DNA of 64,000 nucleotides from Delphinus delphis (GCF_949987515.2 NC_082687.1:18956148-19020147), one strand, 5' to 3'. Shown: positions 34,657 through 46,830, counted from the stretch's first letter. Notes: generated from the letters alone by a model not told the origin. Numbers and translations are program-made.

Positions 34657-34842
34657 TCTTTTTTCATTTATTTTACTGAAGTATAATTGATTTACAATGT
34701 TGTGTTAATTTCTACTGTACAGCAAAGTGATTCAGTTATATATATATCTACATTATTTTTTATATGCTTTTCCATTATGGTTTATCACAGGATATTGAAT
34801 ATAGTTCCCTGTGCTATACAGTAGGACCTTGCTGTTTACCTC
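34657..34842 (-). mobile_element. LINE-1 3' end, minus strand
   Basis: TTTTACTGAAGTATAATTGA, TTACAATGTTGTGTTAATTT, ATAGTTCCCTGTGCTATACA and AGTAGGACCTTGCTGTTTAC are reversed LINE-1 3' UTR landmarks. A T-run at about 34843-34859 abuts the far edge. Confidence 0.88.
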
Positions 34843-34859
34843 TTTTTTTTTTTTTTTTT

Positions 34860-36545
34860 AATGAATGGTGGCGATTTAGAGAATGGATAACTAAACATGA
34901 ATCACTTGGAAACATGAATAAATATAAACAGTGAGATTTTGCTCACTCATGCTCTCTCTGTTTTTGTCACATTTCGGGGGAGAAGCTGAATGAAAAGTAA
35001 GGAGAGGCTACGATCACACCAGATCAACAACAGATACACAAACACTGCCTCCAACCCAACATAACCCATTTCACAAGATTCCAAAAGAATAAAACTCAAC
35101 TACCTGACAAACTTCAATGGTCAACTGCTCATAAAATAGAGCAGGACTTAATTATATAATACAGGTGAATAAATCAAAGGAAGAGACATAGATAAATATC
35201 TCTACAGTCATACAACTTGCATGTTCTACCTGGGAAAAAAACTCTGTGTTTTTACAAATGTATTTGTGACAGCATACAGGAGGGAATGTGGAATTTACAT
35301 GTTACCTCTGCCTGTGGATGAATTACCTTTATATACACAAAGAGAAAGCAGAATAATTTTATACTTCAATAAGTCTACTTTTTTTTTACCCAGTGCCTTA
35401 GATAAAAATTGACAATTCCACACAGTTTTTAAAGCTTCTTGACTCCTTTCATTTACTGTACTTTTCAGCAAAATCCTGTATTTTCTTTCATCAGTCCCTG
35501 TACTCTTATTTCTCTCCTTAAACTCTGTCAAAATACATAAAATCATTCATAACTAAAAGGAAGAAAATAACAGTAATAGTTACATACATCCCTACACTTT
35601 TATGATTTATATGTAATATCAAAAGTATTTTAAAAAGTAAATACAATTATAAGGTAAATATACTTTTTCAATAAAGTTATTAAATTCCGATATAGCCCTG
35701 GTTATGTGATAGTTACTAATATACTAAAAAAATTAGTTTCACTATTATAAACTGAGTGACTGCCTAAGGTCTCTCATTTAAAATCATGTGTTATTAACTC
35801 AGTCTATACAAACCACAGCTTAAGGACAAAATTAAAAACCTATCACTAAGAACTACCTAATGAAATCTCAATGAAAAGTCAGGGTTGGTTGGGAATAACC
35901 TGAAGAAAACGTCTTTACAGCAATAGACTCAGAGACAATATGATGCGAAATAAGGGTAAGTCCACCACGAAGTCTTCCAATTAAACCTGAGTCTAACCAG
36001 TGAAAGGATTTAAATTAGGAGTAATTTGTATCAAACAGAAACATATTCACAGAAGAAAAGTAAGAGAACAGATATTCTGAAAGGAGGGAAGAGATAGTAA
36101 ATGCTCAATAATTGCTGCTTACTGACGTCTTCTCTCATCTATAGGATCTGACCTTTCCTTCAAATAAGCCAAATGCTTTAAGAACACAAGACACCCATGT
36201 ACCACATCACTGCCCCTGGCTGTCCTTTTCAGACTACTGATCAGGCTACCAGGTGAAGTCAGATAAACACCTTCTTACAAATCTGCCTCTGCCGTGGGGC
36301 TTCACTGGTTACCTAGGGATGAAATAATATGTATGCATGTAGATTTCCACACCCACATACCGAGTGCAAGGGCTCTAGAAAATGGAATCCAGTTGCCTGT
36401 TAGAAAAATATTAGTGGATAATTCACGTAATGCACAGAATATACATTAGATATATCAATAGAATAAGTTAATGGCACACCCAACAGCTGAATAAAATTCG
36501 ACCTCTGTTAAACCAAAAGGTTTTCATAAGTCAATGTAATACATA
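34860..36545. other. AT-rich unique DNA, no gene seen
   Basis: No recognised repeat except an L2-like tail (TAGTAAATGCTCAATAATTG) at about 36096-36115. The opposed frames at 35221-35412 and 35295-35546 overlap and are not supported as genes. Confidence 0.45.
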
Positions 36546-36549
36546 GTAT

Positions 36550-37020
36550 GTATGAATTATCCATAAATGTGAATATTCAATCACTATTTATTCGCGACCT
36601 AGGAATTGCTAGGAATTGTGTTACATACTTGGGATAACAATGTCCCTGTACTTCAGGTGCTCATAATCTAGTGGGAAAGACAAGTAATCAAACAATCACA
36701 GCGCAGAAACCGTGCTATGGTGCCTGCTTTGAGGGCCATAAGCCCAAGGTTTAATAATGGAAGTACTTGAAGCTCATGCTACGCTGAGACTGGAAGAGGA
36801 AGGTGTAAGGGTATTTGAGGAATGGTTTCTTAAGGAGGTGACATCTAATCTAGCAATCTGGCAAAGAAGTGGAGGGAAGTGTGCTCCAGGCAGATGGAAG
36901 CCCATGTGCAAGACTCTGAAGCAACAGTGGTCTGTTGGAGAAGCAAATAGAGACCCAGAAATAGAAGGAACTTGGACTCTATCCTTTAAGAAAAGGGAAA
37001 CCACCGAAAGATTTTAAGCA
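36550..37020 (+). repeat. Ancient mammalian repeat, family not assigned
   Basis: Shares the profile of the copy at 4830-5365: GTACTTCAGGTGCTCATAAT, CTAGTGGGAAAGACAAGTAA, AGGAGGTGACATCTAATCTA, GTGCTCCAGGCAGATGGAAG, CATGTGCAAGACTCTGAAGC, AGATTTTAAGCAAAGGAATA. The 86-aa plus frame at 36757-37017 and its minus-strand shadow lie wholly within this repeat. Confidence 0.5.
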
Positions 37021-38812
37021 AAGGAATAATATGCAAGGCTACTTCTAAATGGCATACATCAGCTACTGAACTGCCCCATATTGTCTTTACATTAAATACT
37101 GAACTAACAGCTAAATCTACATGACATCTAAAATCAAATTCCAATTAATCAGTTAAAGTCTTACCCCCACTTCTAATTAAGTAATTAATTGACCCAATAA
37201 ATATAAATATTTTCTGAAGGTGGAAGTGTGTTTTGAAGAAAAAAGGAAAAACATTGAGAACTGGAGTGGGAGTGCGCAGTCAAGATGAACAAAGGCACAG
37301 AAACAGGGATACGGGAAAGCACAGGGCCTGCTCTGGCAAAGCAAATAACTGAAGCTCCTTCTAACAGCAGGATGATTTCAGTCTCAGAAAAAAGTCAGCA
37401 CAAAAAATGATAAGGTGGAATGGGAGATAAAATGCCTTTAATTTCATTCAGAAGCTACTGGAGAACAACTATAGCTTTGTAAGCTGAAGAGTGACAAGCT
37501 GCATGAGAAAACTGCAGTCAGTGTAGGAGAAACTCGAGTCATACAAGAACATTTTTAAGGGCTCTTTTTTTTAACATTTTCAGTTTAAATAAATAGCCTC
37601 CTCTTTTCAGGGATACCTGAAATGGCCTGGATTAAATCGATGTGAAGGAGAGAAAAAATCTACAAATTTTCATGTTAGTCAATATTCAACTAAAGCAAAT
37701 GAGAAAGAGACATAACCCCTTTTCTGTAAAAATATCTGCACAGTTAGTCATCAGGGGAAGAAATCTTAGAAAAGGAGGCAAGACTGTCACATTTTAGTGA
37801 TTACGTTCTTCAGGTGGTACATGCTGACTAGTGAGGCTTCAGCAATCGTGGTGGGGGGAGAATTCTGAACTCTCAGTTCTTACTCTGACTCCATAGTGAC
37901 CACAAGGCTGGCATCAACTCCAACACACAAAACCGCCTTCATCTACAGCAGCGCCCTAGATATGCCAACACCACTATAGAGAGCTGCAAGACAGAATCAA
38001 CAACACAGAGATCATCACTGCAATCATCTGACTCCCCCTGAACTAAAGATGATAAAATTTCAACCTTATCTCCCCTCCATACCTAGACAAACCTAAGGAA
38101 GATTCAAATCCCATAATATCCAATAGCATATCATTTACATTAATGTGCTGAGACAACAGGCTTAACATATGTCACACATATAAGTAACATACCTATGAAC
38201 CAAAGGTCCAAGACGTGTGTATTTAAGACATCTTCCTTAAATAGCTATGGGACAAAAGCCAAGGGCATTACCATGATTTGATTTCTATGTCATGTTCATG
38301 AACCCAATCTTGGCACTTGTTTCTTTTAACTGAGTTGGCTTATGGGACTTCCTGCTAAATATTAGCTGCCCAAAGTTCATAAACATTATTTGTTCAACCC
38401 AGGAGCAAACTGCTATAAAAATTATAGGAGGGCAGTCACCAAATTCATTTATTATGTCTACTACTACCAAGTTAGCATTTTTCATTTTTATTGTTACCTT
38501 TTAGCAATGCTAAACTCTGCCAAGAAGATGGAGCATCTATGCTGTAAGATTCCACAGTCACCACCCTCTCCAACTCAAAATCCCTCTACTTCCTCAATTC
38601 CCTCTCCACTCCCTTCTCTGAGTTTTAAGCATACTTCCTCTTTGCCAAGGTGAATCTTCTGCCCATTTTCTTGAAAGTGCCTCACTGCCCTCTCTAGCAG
38701 TCCATTTTTTAAATCAATTAAGCAGAAGAGTTCTCTTACATTTTCAGATTCTCCCTGTGGATTGGCTCTTTTCTTTTCTTCTTGCTACAAAAAGTCTCAG
38801 GCCTCCCCATGC
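37021..38812. other. Unique DNA, pyrimidine-rich toward the end
   Basis: No gene seen. From about 38510 the plus strand is pyrimidine-rich with many CTCC and CACC runs, on both sides of the GGAA microsatellite. The 87-aa frame at 38390-38653 is unrecognised. Confidence 0.4.
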
Positions 38813-38870
38813 AGGAAGGAAGGAAGGAAGGAAGGAAGGAAGGAAGGGAGGAAGGGAGGAAGGAAGGAAA
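38813..38870. repeat. GGAA/AAGG microsatellite
   Basis: About 14 tetranucleotide units, AGGA-phased with two GGGA variants in the middle. The frame at 38757-39005 runs through it. GGAA arrays can bind ETS-family factors in other genomes; nothing here shows that this one does. Confidence 0.95.
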
Positions 38871-39224
38871 AACCTTTCCTCTGATTCTGTTCCTTTTCAA
38901 CACAATACCTCCCCCTCCCCTATGAATGCCTTGAAAATGAGACTGCCCCAGCCTGCTAATTCCTCACTTCGCACCCACCACCTCACCCCCACGTACACTG
39001 CTTAAGCCATCTCTACTTCACTTAAAATGTTCTCCTAGCTCCTCACTTTCCTATTTTTCCACACACCCACTGCTCTATCTGCTGGCAAGTCAGAAACTTA
39101 GGGCCAGCCAAGACCTATTCAGTTCTGTCACCTTATGCCTGCAGTCAGTTACTAAGGTCTTATATTTAGTTGATATTTCTATTATTTGTCTCAAATATAC
39201 CTCTCAGTGCCAGTACATTACTTT

Positions 39225-39580
39225 GGGTGCTTTTAAATTCCACCTAAAATATGGTGAAACCCTCCTAACTAGTCTATCCACCTTGATCAATCCATTGCCT
39301 ACAACGTGCTATAATAAATTTTTCCAGACACAAACTTGACCACTCCTTACTTACAATTTAGACTACAATTTGCCCCATATCCTAATGGTAGAATAATCTT
39401 CCAGAAGCCCAGCAGCAATCATGTGACTATGCTGCTCTGAATCTTCACTAACTCCACATTCTCAAGTGAATTAAGTGCAGTCTTCTTAGTTTGTTATTCA
39501 AGGCTTTGCACAGTACAGCCCCAAACTACCTTTTTAAATCTATTTTTCTCTAACTTATATTCTAGAATTCAAATAAACAA
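39225..39580 (+). repeat. L2-type LINE, plus strand
   Basis: Diverged L2 body: GAAACCCTCCTAACTAGTCT, GAATAATCTTCCAGAAGCCC, TTATTCAAGGCTTTGCACAG, TACAGCCCCAAACTACCTTT. The last phrases match the region before the L2 3' end. Confidence 0.6.
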
Positions 39581-39739
39581 TATTAAATTGTTACTTCCAT
39601 TGATGAAGGTGATTACAGAATAAAATGTTATTCATTCTTCCCTCTCCTATCCAACACAAAAGTGACATTAAACAGAAAGATTGTTCAATAACAATCATTC
39701 AATGCACAACCCACAGAATCAATAACCTAATCAAAAGAA

Positions 39740-39870
39740 GAAAAAAGAGTGTAAGTTCCATGCAAACAGGGAATTTTGTATATATTTATTTTTACTGCTT
39801 TATTTTTTTTTAGCTGCTATATCCCCAGAACCCAGAAAACATCTTGGTATTAACAGGCACTCATTAGGCT
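39740..39870 (+). repeat. L2-type 3' end, plus strand
   Basis: GTAAGTTCCATGCAAACAGG, then GCTGCTATATCCCCAGAACC and TATTAACAGGCACTCATTAG correspond to the L2 3' end. It may belong with the fragment at 39225-39580. Confidence 0.5.
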
Positions 39871-42344
39871 GGATTGTTGGAAATGCAGGCATGCTGTGGT
39901 GCTAATCCACTTTGCTTTACAGCTGGGGAACACAGAAGGTACAAGTAACAAGGTACGATAACATACAAGTATTTGTAAGATAAGTGTCTAAATATGGCAG
40001 TACTCCAGAAATGTGATGTCAGTAGAAGGAGGGCCTTTACTTATTAGCCAGCCTCTATAACTTGGCCACAGTTTTCTCCAAGAACACGTTAAGATTTCAT
40101 AAATTTTCATTTTCCCCCAGTAATCTCCATGGCATAGAGTTAGCTGCTGAGGATTTCGTTAAATGTGAGGAGAAGTTCCTACAAATGGAGTTAAGGGCAC
40201 ATAACACATAACATGAGATAGGAAGAAAAATACACCACACAGTTCAGGGAACACTACATAGCAATCAAGTTCCTTGAAGAATACTGTGTAAAGACAGCAA
40301 TTTTCAAAACAAAAGGTCAAAGTGAAAAGACAAGGTGCTGAAGTTATAGTACGTGTATTATCTAACACCTGTAACTTTTGAAGTGGCTATAGATACTGCA
40401 CAATAAGAAGCACTGAGACGTATGAAGGACACAGACCATTCATATAGGTGCATATGCACTTAAACCACCAAATGCACATTTCAAAAGTACAGCTTGTTCG
40501 TTGTGATAAGTGTGCATCTCAATCTATTGCTCTATCACAAGGCACAGAGGAATGTCCACTATCAGTTACCAGCGAGGAAGTTCAAACTGAGCTTCCTTCA
40601 AACTCAGGGATGAATAGGGAAGGCTCACTGCATAATGCTGTAAGTTTCTAAAAGTATGTTTACTGATACAAAGCAATTGCCTGCCAATTATCTGAGATGC
40701 ACTATGTTAAAAGAGGTTCCAAAAGCCCCTTTCAAGTAGACCTTAGTCTATTTAAATGGGCATACTAATAGCATCCCTGCATACTGGCAAAAAGGACCCG
40801 TCCAAATTCTTTAATACTCAGTTTATTTAACTTAGTTTTTATTTCTTAATTTACAGGTCGGTTGGTCCAGTCCCTGATTCCCTACATCAGCTTTAACAAT
40901 TGGATAAGATCCATTTTTAGTTAGCAGTAGCATTGTCATTTGCATTCAAATAAATCATGGCCTAAAAGTCCTTTTTATAAGGACTTCCAAAATAGATTAA
41001 ATATAGTGTGATTCTATGAACTTTTAAGAATAGTTCCATAAACTACATGTAAAAATCATTCTAATAATTTTTTGTTAGACCCCTTCATTATAAAACTGCC
41101 AACTTCCTGGCTTCCAAAACAGGAAAGACCTGTGGTCCTATCAAATTTACTATAAAACTTACTCATTTTACCTATAACAAGCCACCCTTCCCTGTAAAAG
41201 TTATTTTATGGCTAAATTTATAAAATATAATATGCATTCTATTATAAAAATCAGACAAGGGAAACAGAAGTAATTCTGTACTTGAAAGGTACAAAAATAG
41301 AGATGATTCTGTCAGCATTAGTGATGGCAGCTGGTTTTAGCCACTGGCAAATCTACCTGCCACCTCATATATGTGTTCCTCAAGGTCCCTCAGAGAATTA
41401 ACTTCTCATACATGCTATTCTCCAAACACCAGCATTTCCCATACATCTTTTCAAGTCCTCTAGATTTCTCTTTATAAAACTCTATATGTTTTCTAAACCT
41501 CAATAATTAAAAAGCAGCTTTAGTCAACAATAAGCTCATGACAAATACTAACAATTCATGCATTTAACTAGACAGTTATATCTAGTATAATTAAAATCCA
41601 TTCAACAATTCTTTCTTTTATTCAACCAATAAGAATTTACTGGTGCCAACCATGACTGGTAAGTTGTAGTTACCTATCTTCCCACAATACACCAACTAAA
41701 AGTTGAAGTTAATATTTTATGTGTATATATGATAGTCCCTGTTTGTTCACCTTCTAATTGGAGAAAGCAACCATAAATTTAAAAGGTAATAAGCATTAAC
41801 AATTTTGTCATGGGTAAGCCAATGGAGCAAGAATGAAACACGAGTAAAAATGCCATAAATAAGGACAAAAACTGCAGACCTGGAAGTTACTTATCTATCA
41901 TATGTACTTACTGCTTTTTAATTCTGGCTTGAATCTGTCCCCTTTTGCGGGTAAGGGGATCTTATCCCTCCTCCCCCATCTTCAGACATTATTTGTCTTC
42001 CTGTTACTGCATGAGTCAGCACCACTGGAAATGGACAGCTTCCTGCTGTTTATTAAGCAGAAAAGTCTCCCCATGGAATGATACACTGTAGCTAAAGCAC
42101 AAACAAGGGTAAAAGATGCCCCCAAAATGTTGTGGAAAAAATTAAACACACACACAAAACACAAATAACAAAAACGCTGTGGCTAAACAAATGCTGACAT
42201 TGTTCATTGATACAGTTTACCTTCTAAAACAAAAAGTTAAGACCCAACATACCGCTACTATCTTTGCCATTCCTAATAATAATATAATAATGTAATAATT
42301 ATGAACTCACTTAATAATTAGGAATGACATTTTCTTTCTTAGTA
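39871..42344. other. Unique DNA, no gene seen
   Basis: About 2.5 kb without a recognised exon or clear repeat. The 67-aa plus frame at 40448-40651 (KVQLVRCDKCASQSIALSQG) looks protein-like but has no splice context or family match that I can name. The minus frame at 40159-40368 is likewise unsupported. Confidence 0.4.
42268..42326. repeat. 10-bp inverted repeat around AT-rich spacer
   Basis: CATTCCTAAT at 42268-42277 pairs with ATTAGGAATG at 42317-42326; the 39-bp spacer is mostly AATAAT-like. It could be a hairpin or the eroded ends of a tiny DNA element. Confidence 0.5.
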
Positions 42345-42540
42345 GTTAGGCCTAATTTGCTTCAAAAAGACTTCCCTGACACCACACTCTACACACCTGC
42401 AAGTTAGGTTAGGTACCTTGACACTTGCCTGTGGATAACCCACTCTCTGTCCTTAGCCAATAATATAATAATATTGAAACTCTATTATTGGATTGATCTC
42501 CTCCACTATAGGGCTTCTAGTTCTATCATTCTAATGATAG
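42345..42540 (+). repeat. L2-like fragment with small hairpins
   Basis: AAAAAGACTTCCCTGACACC resembles L2 near its 3' end. Two inverted repeats lie here: CCAATAATA 42457-42465 with TATTATTGG 42483-42491, and CTATCATT 42523-42530 with AATGATAG 42533-42540. Confidence 0.4.
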
Positions 42541-42544
42541 CACT

Positions 42545-42780
42545 TAATAATACTATATACCACTTGGTGAATGCCTTTAATAAACAGCCTGTCACATTCA
42601 TTATCTCATTGAATACTATAACTACCTTATGAAGTATTATTAGTTCCATTTTACCTTTGAAGACATTTACCTAGAATTATAAGTAATTATAAGAATTATA
42701 ACTAAGTAGCATTCAGGATTTAAACCCAGTTCTACTAAGCACCGAAGTCTGAGTACCTTCCAGAGATAGACTGCCTCATC
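42545..42780 (+). repeat. MIR SINE, plus strand
   Basis: CATTCATTATCTCATTGAAT, CCTTATGAAGTATTATTAGT, TTCCATTTTACCTTTGAAGA, TTCAGGATTTAAACCCAGTT, TCTGAGTACCTTCCAGAGAT follow MIR order. Confidence 0.7.
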
Positions 42781-42837
42781 CTATAATATACAAGAAGTAT
42801 AGGATAATAAGGTAATCATATCAAGATTCATTTATCT

Positions 42838-43111
42838 TGGGACTTCCATGGTGCTGCAGTGGTTAAGACTCCGAGCTCCCAATGCAGGGGGCCCGGGTTT
42901 GATCCCTGGTCAGGAAACTAGATCCCACATGCATGCCGCAACTAAGACTTCGCATGCCACAACTAAGGAGCCCACCTGCCACAACTAAGGAGCCCATGTG
43001 CCGTAACTAAGAGCCAGAAAGCCACAACTAAGGAGCCCATGAGCCGCAACTTAGAAGCCCACCTGCCACAACTAAGACCTAGCGCAATCAAATGAATATT
43101 AAAGAAAAAAG
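42838..43111 (+). mobile_element. CHR-1 SINE with internal tandem array
   Basis: CHR-1 head (GGGACTTCCATGGTGCTGCA, B-box region GGTTTGATCCC) followed by about seven diverged copies of an ~18-bp unit based on GCCACAACTAAGGAGCCC. The exact 15-bp duplication AAGATTCATTTATCT lies at 42823-42837 and 43112-43126. The array accounts for its length relative to the CHR-1 copy at 11903-12099. Confidence 0.96.
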
Positions 43112-43204
43112 AAGATTCATTTATCTATTCAATACAAGCTTATCCAAGAAGAATGTTTTCAACATTATGGAACATTAGCATACCTCTCTTTGGTACTGAG
43201 CCTT

Positions 43205-43415
43205 GTCTTAGGGAGGCAACACAACACAAAGATTATACAGTCCAACCATCTTGGTTCCAATCCCAGTTCCCCCACTTACTTCCCTGTGCCTCAGTTTCCT
43301 CATCTGCACAACGTGAATAGTAACACTATCTACCTCATAAGACTAAACGTAAAGTACTTTACAAATAAGTAAAGTACTTGAAATGGTACCTGGCAGATAA
43401 GAAGGGTAAGGTGTT
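43205..43415 (-). repeat. MIR SINE, minus strand
   Basis: Clear reversed MIR: TTCCAATCCCAGTTCCCCCA, CTGTGCCTCAGTTTCCTCAT, CTGCACAACGTGAATAGTAA, CTACCTCATAAGACTAAACG, GGTACCTGGCAGATAAGAAG. Confidence 0.88.
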
Positions 43416-44585
43416 TGTTAAACAAAAACACTCTCCACTGGTAGACTGTATCAAATCTGCGTAATGGCAAACTCTGTTGACAGCACAACATGTAATAAGT
43501 AGTTTTATTTCCCCTCTTTTCAAAAATAAGCTTCAATTCAAACCTCTAGGGTCAGAATGAATAAAGGAGCAGAATGAAAGAATTCTTTTAGAAAAATGGT
43601 TAAGGATGCTACCACCTCTACAGGAATGACAGTACCTATCAACAATGCAGAGTAAAAGGGGAAAAAATGATGAAATTTGAAAACATTCTGGACCAAGAAG
43701 CAATAGAAAGTTGGCTATTATAACCTAAATCTGCTTAAATTTATTTGAGTAAATTAGGCACCTGAAAAAAAATAAAAAGCTTTATGTAATGAAACTGCAG
43801 AATAACTCTTTAAATAGCACAGAGTAGATGAAAGGAGAACATTATAGATGAGAAAATGTGTTTAAGTTTCAGTCTGTTTTGCAGTCTTTATTCAATTAGT
43901 ATTGAAGGACATCCCAGCGATTATTTTACTACAACTTCCAAAATCTTCAATTATTTTATTTCAACTAATCAGATCAAAGATCTGTTGAATTATTCAGTAA
44001 TTTAGGGCATAATTGATTCTGCAGGAATACTGAACCAACATCACTTTCTGTCTTCCCAATTTTTCTTTAGAAATAACATTCTTCCAGTGTTTAAATATGG
44101 CTTCTTTCCTTTTTCTCTTAATCCCTTCTTCTATCTGCTATATTTGGCATGAAAGACATGGACTATATAAAAAGAATACTTGATGTATTTTCCATATTAT
44201 TAAAATTCTTCAGAGGTTTTTTTTTTGCCTTTAAAGAAAGCCTTCCTTCCCACAAATCCAGTCTATATAATTCATTTAATGTTTCACTTAATAAAACACT
44301 TTAATCAAGCTACAGTGAAGTTTCATTTAGATTATTACAAATCTAACAGGTGGTTTATTATATTTCAAGCCATTTTGAACAATGAGACAATTTATATCCA
44401 ATAAGATGTGTGAAAATAGCATTTAAAGCCTTTAAAAATCAATCATTAATATCTCATTTTTATTTCTTAATCACAAGATGCTCAAAAGTTCGAAAATAAA
44501 ACTGAATGGCCTCAAAGGTTAATTACATAACATGGCTTGCAGGCCTTTCATCTGATCCTATTTCCTCATTAGCTTCATTATTGCC
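43416..44585. other. AT-rich unique DNA, no gene seen
   Basis: No recognised repeat or exon. Confidence 0.45.
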
Positions 44586-44880
44586 TCTTCACCCTCTAAC
44601 TTAACGGTATATATTCCAGTCACAAAGAGCATCTCTCCCTGTTCTTCTAACTCTCCTCAGCCTCGACTCTAAGCTTCTGCACAGACTATGCCTTTACTTG
44701 CACACCCCTCCTCTCTTGGTACCTCCTCATATAGCTAAATGCCACCTGTCCCTCAGGTCCTGTTCAGTTGTCACTTCTCATAGGACACCTTCCCTGACTC
44801 CTCAGAGCTACAGGTAAGCATCCCCCCTCTGCTCCTACAGCATCTTGTTCTCTGTAATAGCTTATAGAAGTTATACCTTC
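44586..44880 (+). repeat. L2-type LINE, plus strand
   Basis: CTTCTGCACAGACTATGCCT, AATGCCACCTGTCCCTCAGG, ACACCTTCCCTGACTCCTCA match the L2 3' region. It ends just before a DNA transposon. Confidence 0.7.
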
Positions 44881-44948
44881 TTTCAGGTCAAATCCTACAG
44901 GAACATGGCTGGAAACATGCGACAACCGTTCACCACCCACATTCCTAC

Positions 44949-45299
44949 CAGCGGTCCCCAACCTTTTTGGCACCAGGGACCGGTTTCATGGAAGACAATT
45001 TTTCCACGGACTGGGGTGGGGGGCGGGGGGATAGTTTGGGGATGATTCAAGTGCATTACACTTATTGTGCACTTTATTTCTATTGTTATTACATTGTAAT
45101 ATATAATGAAATAATTATACAACTCACCATGATGCTGACAGGAGGCGTAGCTCAGGCAGTAATGTGAGTGATGGGGAGCGGCTATAAATACAGATGAAGC
45201 TTTGCTCACTCACCTGCCACTCACCTTCTGTTGTGTGGCCCGGTTCTTAACAGGCCACGGACCGCTACTGGTCCGTGGCCCAGGGGTTGGGGACCCCTG
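44949..45299 (+). mobile_element. MER1B-like hAT DNA transposon
   Basis: Near full-length non-autonomous hAT-Charlie element. It has 15-bp terminal inverted repeats, CAGCGGTCCCCAACC at 44949-44963 and GGTTGGGGACCCCTG at 45285-45299, differing at one site. The inside carries the MER1-type block AGGAGGCGTAGCTCAGGCAG and GGGGAGCGGCTATAAATACA. No clean 8-bp target-site duplication is left, so the copy is old. Frames at 44764-45414 on both strands are shadows of this element. MER1B is named from memory of the consensus. Confidence 0.85.
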
Positions 45300-46150
45300 C
45301 TACAGAACACTGCAAAGAAGATATAAGGCTGGGAAAAATACACTTCTCCCAAAGAGAAATTATTGCAAAGCTATTTCCACCATTATTTCCAAAAACAACA
45401 AAAGGCTTATGTAAGAAAAAGAGCACTATACCTTCAACGTATTGTACTTAATACTATTGAAAGTAAAACTAAAACACCAAGGTCATTCCAAAATTTACCC
45501 AGAACTTAACAAAAGAAGTTGTATGTTTTCTTTAGACCAAAGACCCCAAATTTTAAAATATTATGCAAATAATAGTCCACCTATCTATTTCTTGTAATTG
45601 CCTTTCAACCTTCTTTGCTGGAAGCTTGCTATGTAAAGAGGTCACATTTACATCTTATCAAGGTTTTGTATCAATGTTACAGAAACCTGACCACATTAAA
45701 CAATGAAGGAAACAAAAAGTATCTCCAAAGAAGGGCCCCCCTCTGAAACTTGTAACCTGAAACCTCTAGAACACAACCAAATATATAAGCAGTAATTTGA
45801 TTCATGAGGGTGTCTTTAATTCACACAGTCCGGAAGCATAAGTATCAACCTTTACATAAAGGAAACTATACAATTATTTTTTCTGAAGATTTACCTCTTT
45901 AAAATAGCATGTCTTTAATTCAAATTTAAATTACTCTTACGCCATCTCAATCTTTTTCACTGAATTTTTTCACTAGTTACACTTTTTCATTTTTCTTTAT
46001 TATTCCTTTTTTAGTTCTTTTTCCCCACATTCGTGGAGAAATATATGGTACTTTCACATACATTATCACCTGTCTTTTTTTTCTTCATTCGCCCCATCTT
46101 ACATTCATGTACCACATATTAATTAGACGTCCACTGTGTACTAGGAAATG
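45300..46150. other. AT-rich unique DNA, no gene seen
   Basis: No recognised repeat or exon. Confidence 0.45.
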
Positions 46151-46830
46151 GGATTCCCCCTTTTTAAAAACATATGATAGAGTTTATTTTTTAGAACAAT
46201 TTTAGATTTAAAAAAAACAGAATGGAAAGTTACAGATGTCCCTCCTGCCCAGCCCCCCACAGTATTCCCTACTATTAACATCTTGCATTAGTGTGATATA
46301 TTTGTTACAATTGAGCCAATATTGATACGTTGCTATTAAAGTCCACAGTTTAGTGTTACTTTTTGTATTGTGTAGTTGTGTGAATTTTCACAAATGTATG
46401 TCATGTATCCACCACTACAACATCATACAAAATAGTTTCAACGGCCCTAAAAACCCTCCGTGCTTCACATATTCTTGCCTCTTGCTCTCCTGTGCTCCCC
46501 CTGAGCCTCTGGGAATTACTGATGTTTTTATTCTCTCTCTAGTTTTGCCTTTTCCAGAAAATCATACAGCACGTAACCTTTTCAGATTAGTCTCTTTCAC
46601 TCAGCAATAAGCATTTAAGGTTTTTCCACTTTTTTTCATGGTTTGATAGCTCATTTCTTTTTATCTCTGCACCAGTTTCTTTACACCTTCACTTATTGAA
46701 GGACATCTTGTTTGCTTCCATGTTTTGTCAGTTATGAATCAAGCTGCTATAAACATTCATGTGGAGGTTTTTACGTGGACATAAGTTTCCAACTTATTCT
46801 GGTTGAGGTGGTATTTTGATAAATACCAAA
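46150..46830 (-). mobile_element. Old LINE-1, minus strand
   Basis: Reversed old L1M-type 3' region: TTTTTTAGAACAATTTTAGA, GTTACAGATGTCCCTCCTGC, TTGTGTGAATTTTCACAAAT, CTCTTTCACTCAGCAATAAG, TTGAAGGACATCTTGTTTGC, ATCAAGCTGCTATAAACATT, GGACATAAGTTTCCAACTTA. The 85-aa plus frame at 46353-46610 is antisense to it. Confidence 0.8.

Noticed and set aside
38757..39005. Frame with repeated Gly-Arg-Lys-Glu
   Set aside because: Translation of the GGAA microsatellite.
40448..40651. 67-aa plus-strand frame with protein-like composition
   Set aside because: Single short frame without splice context or family resemblance, on the strand opposite to the only candidate transcript.
42838..43111. CRISPR-like array from the repeated ~18-bp units
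   Set aside because: The units are contiguous without unique spacers, diverge from one another, and lie inside a SINE in mammalian DNA.
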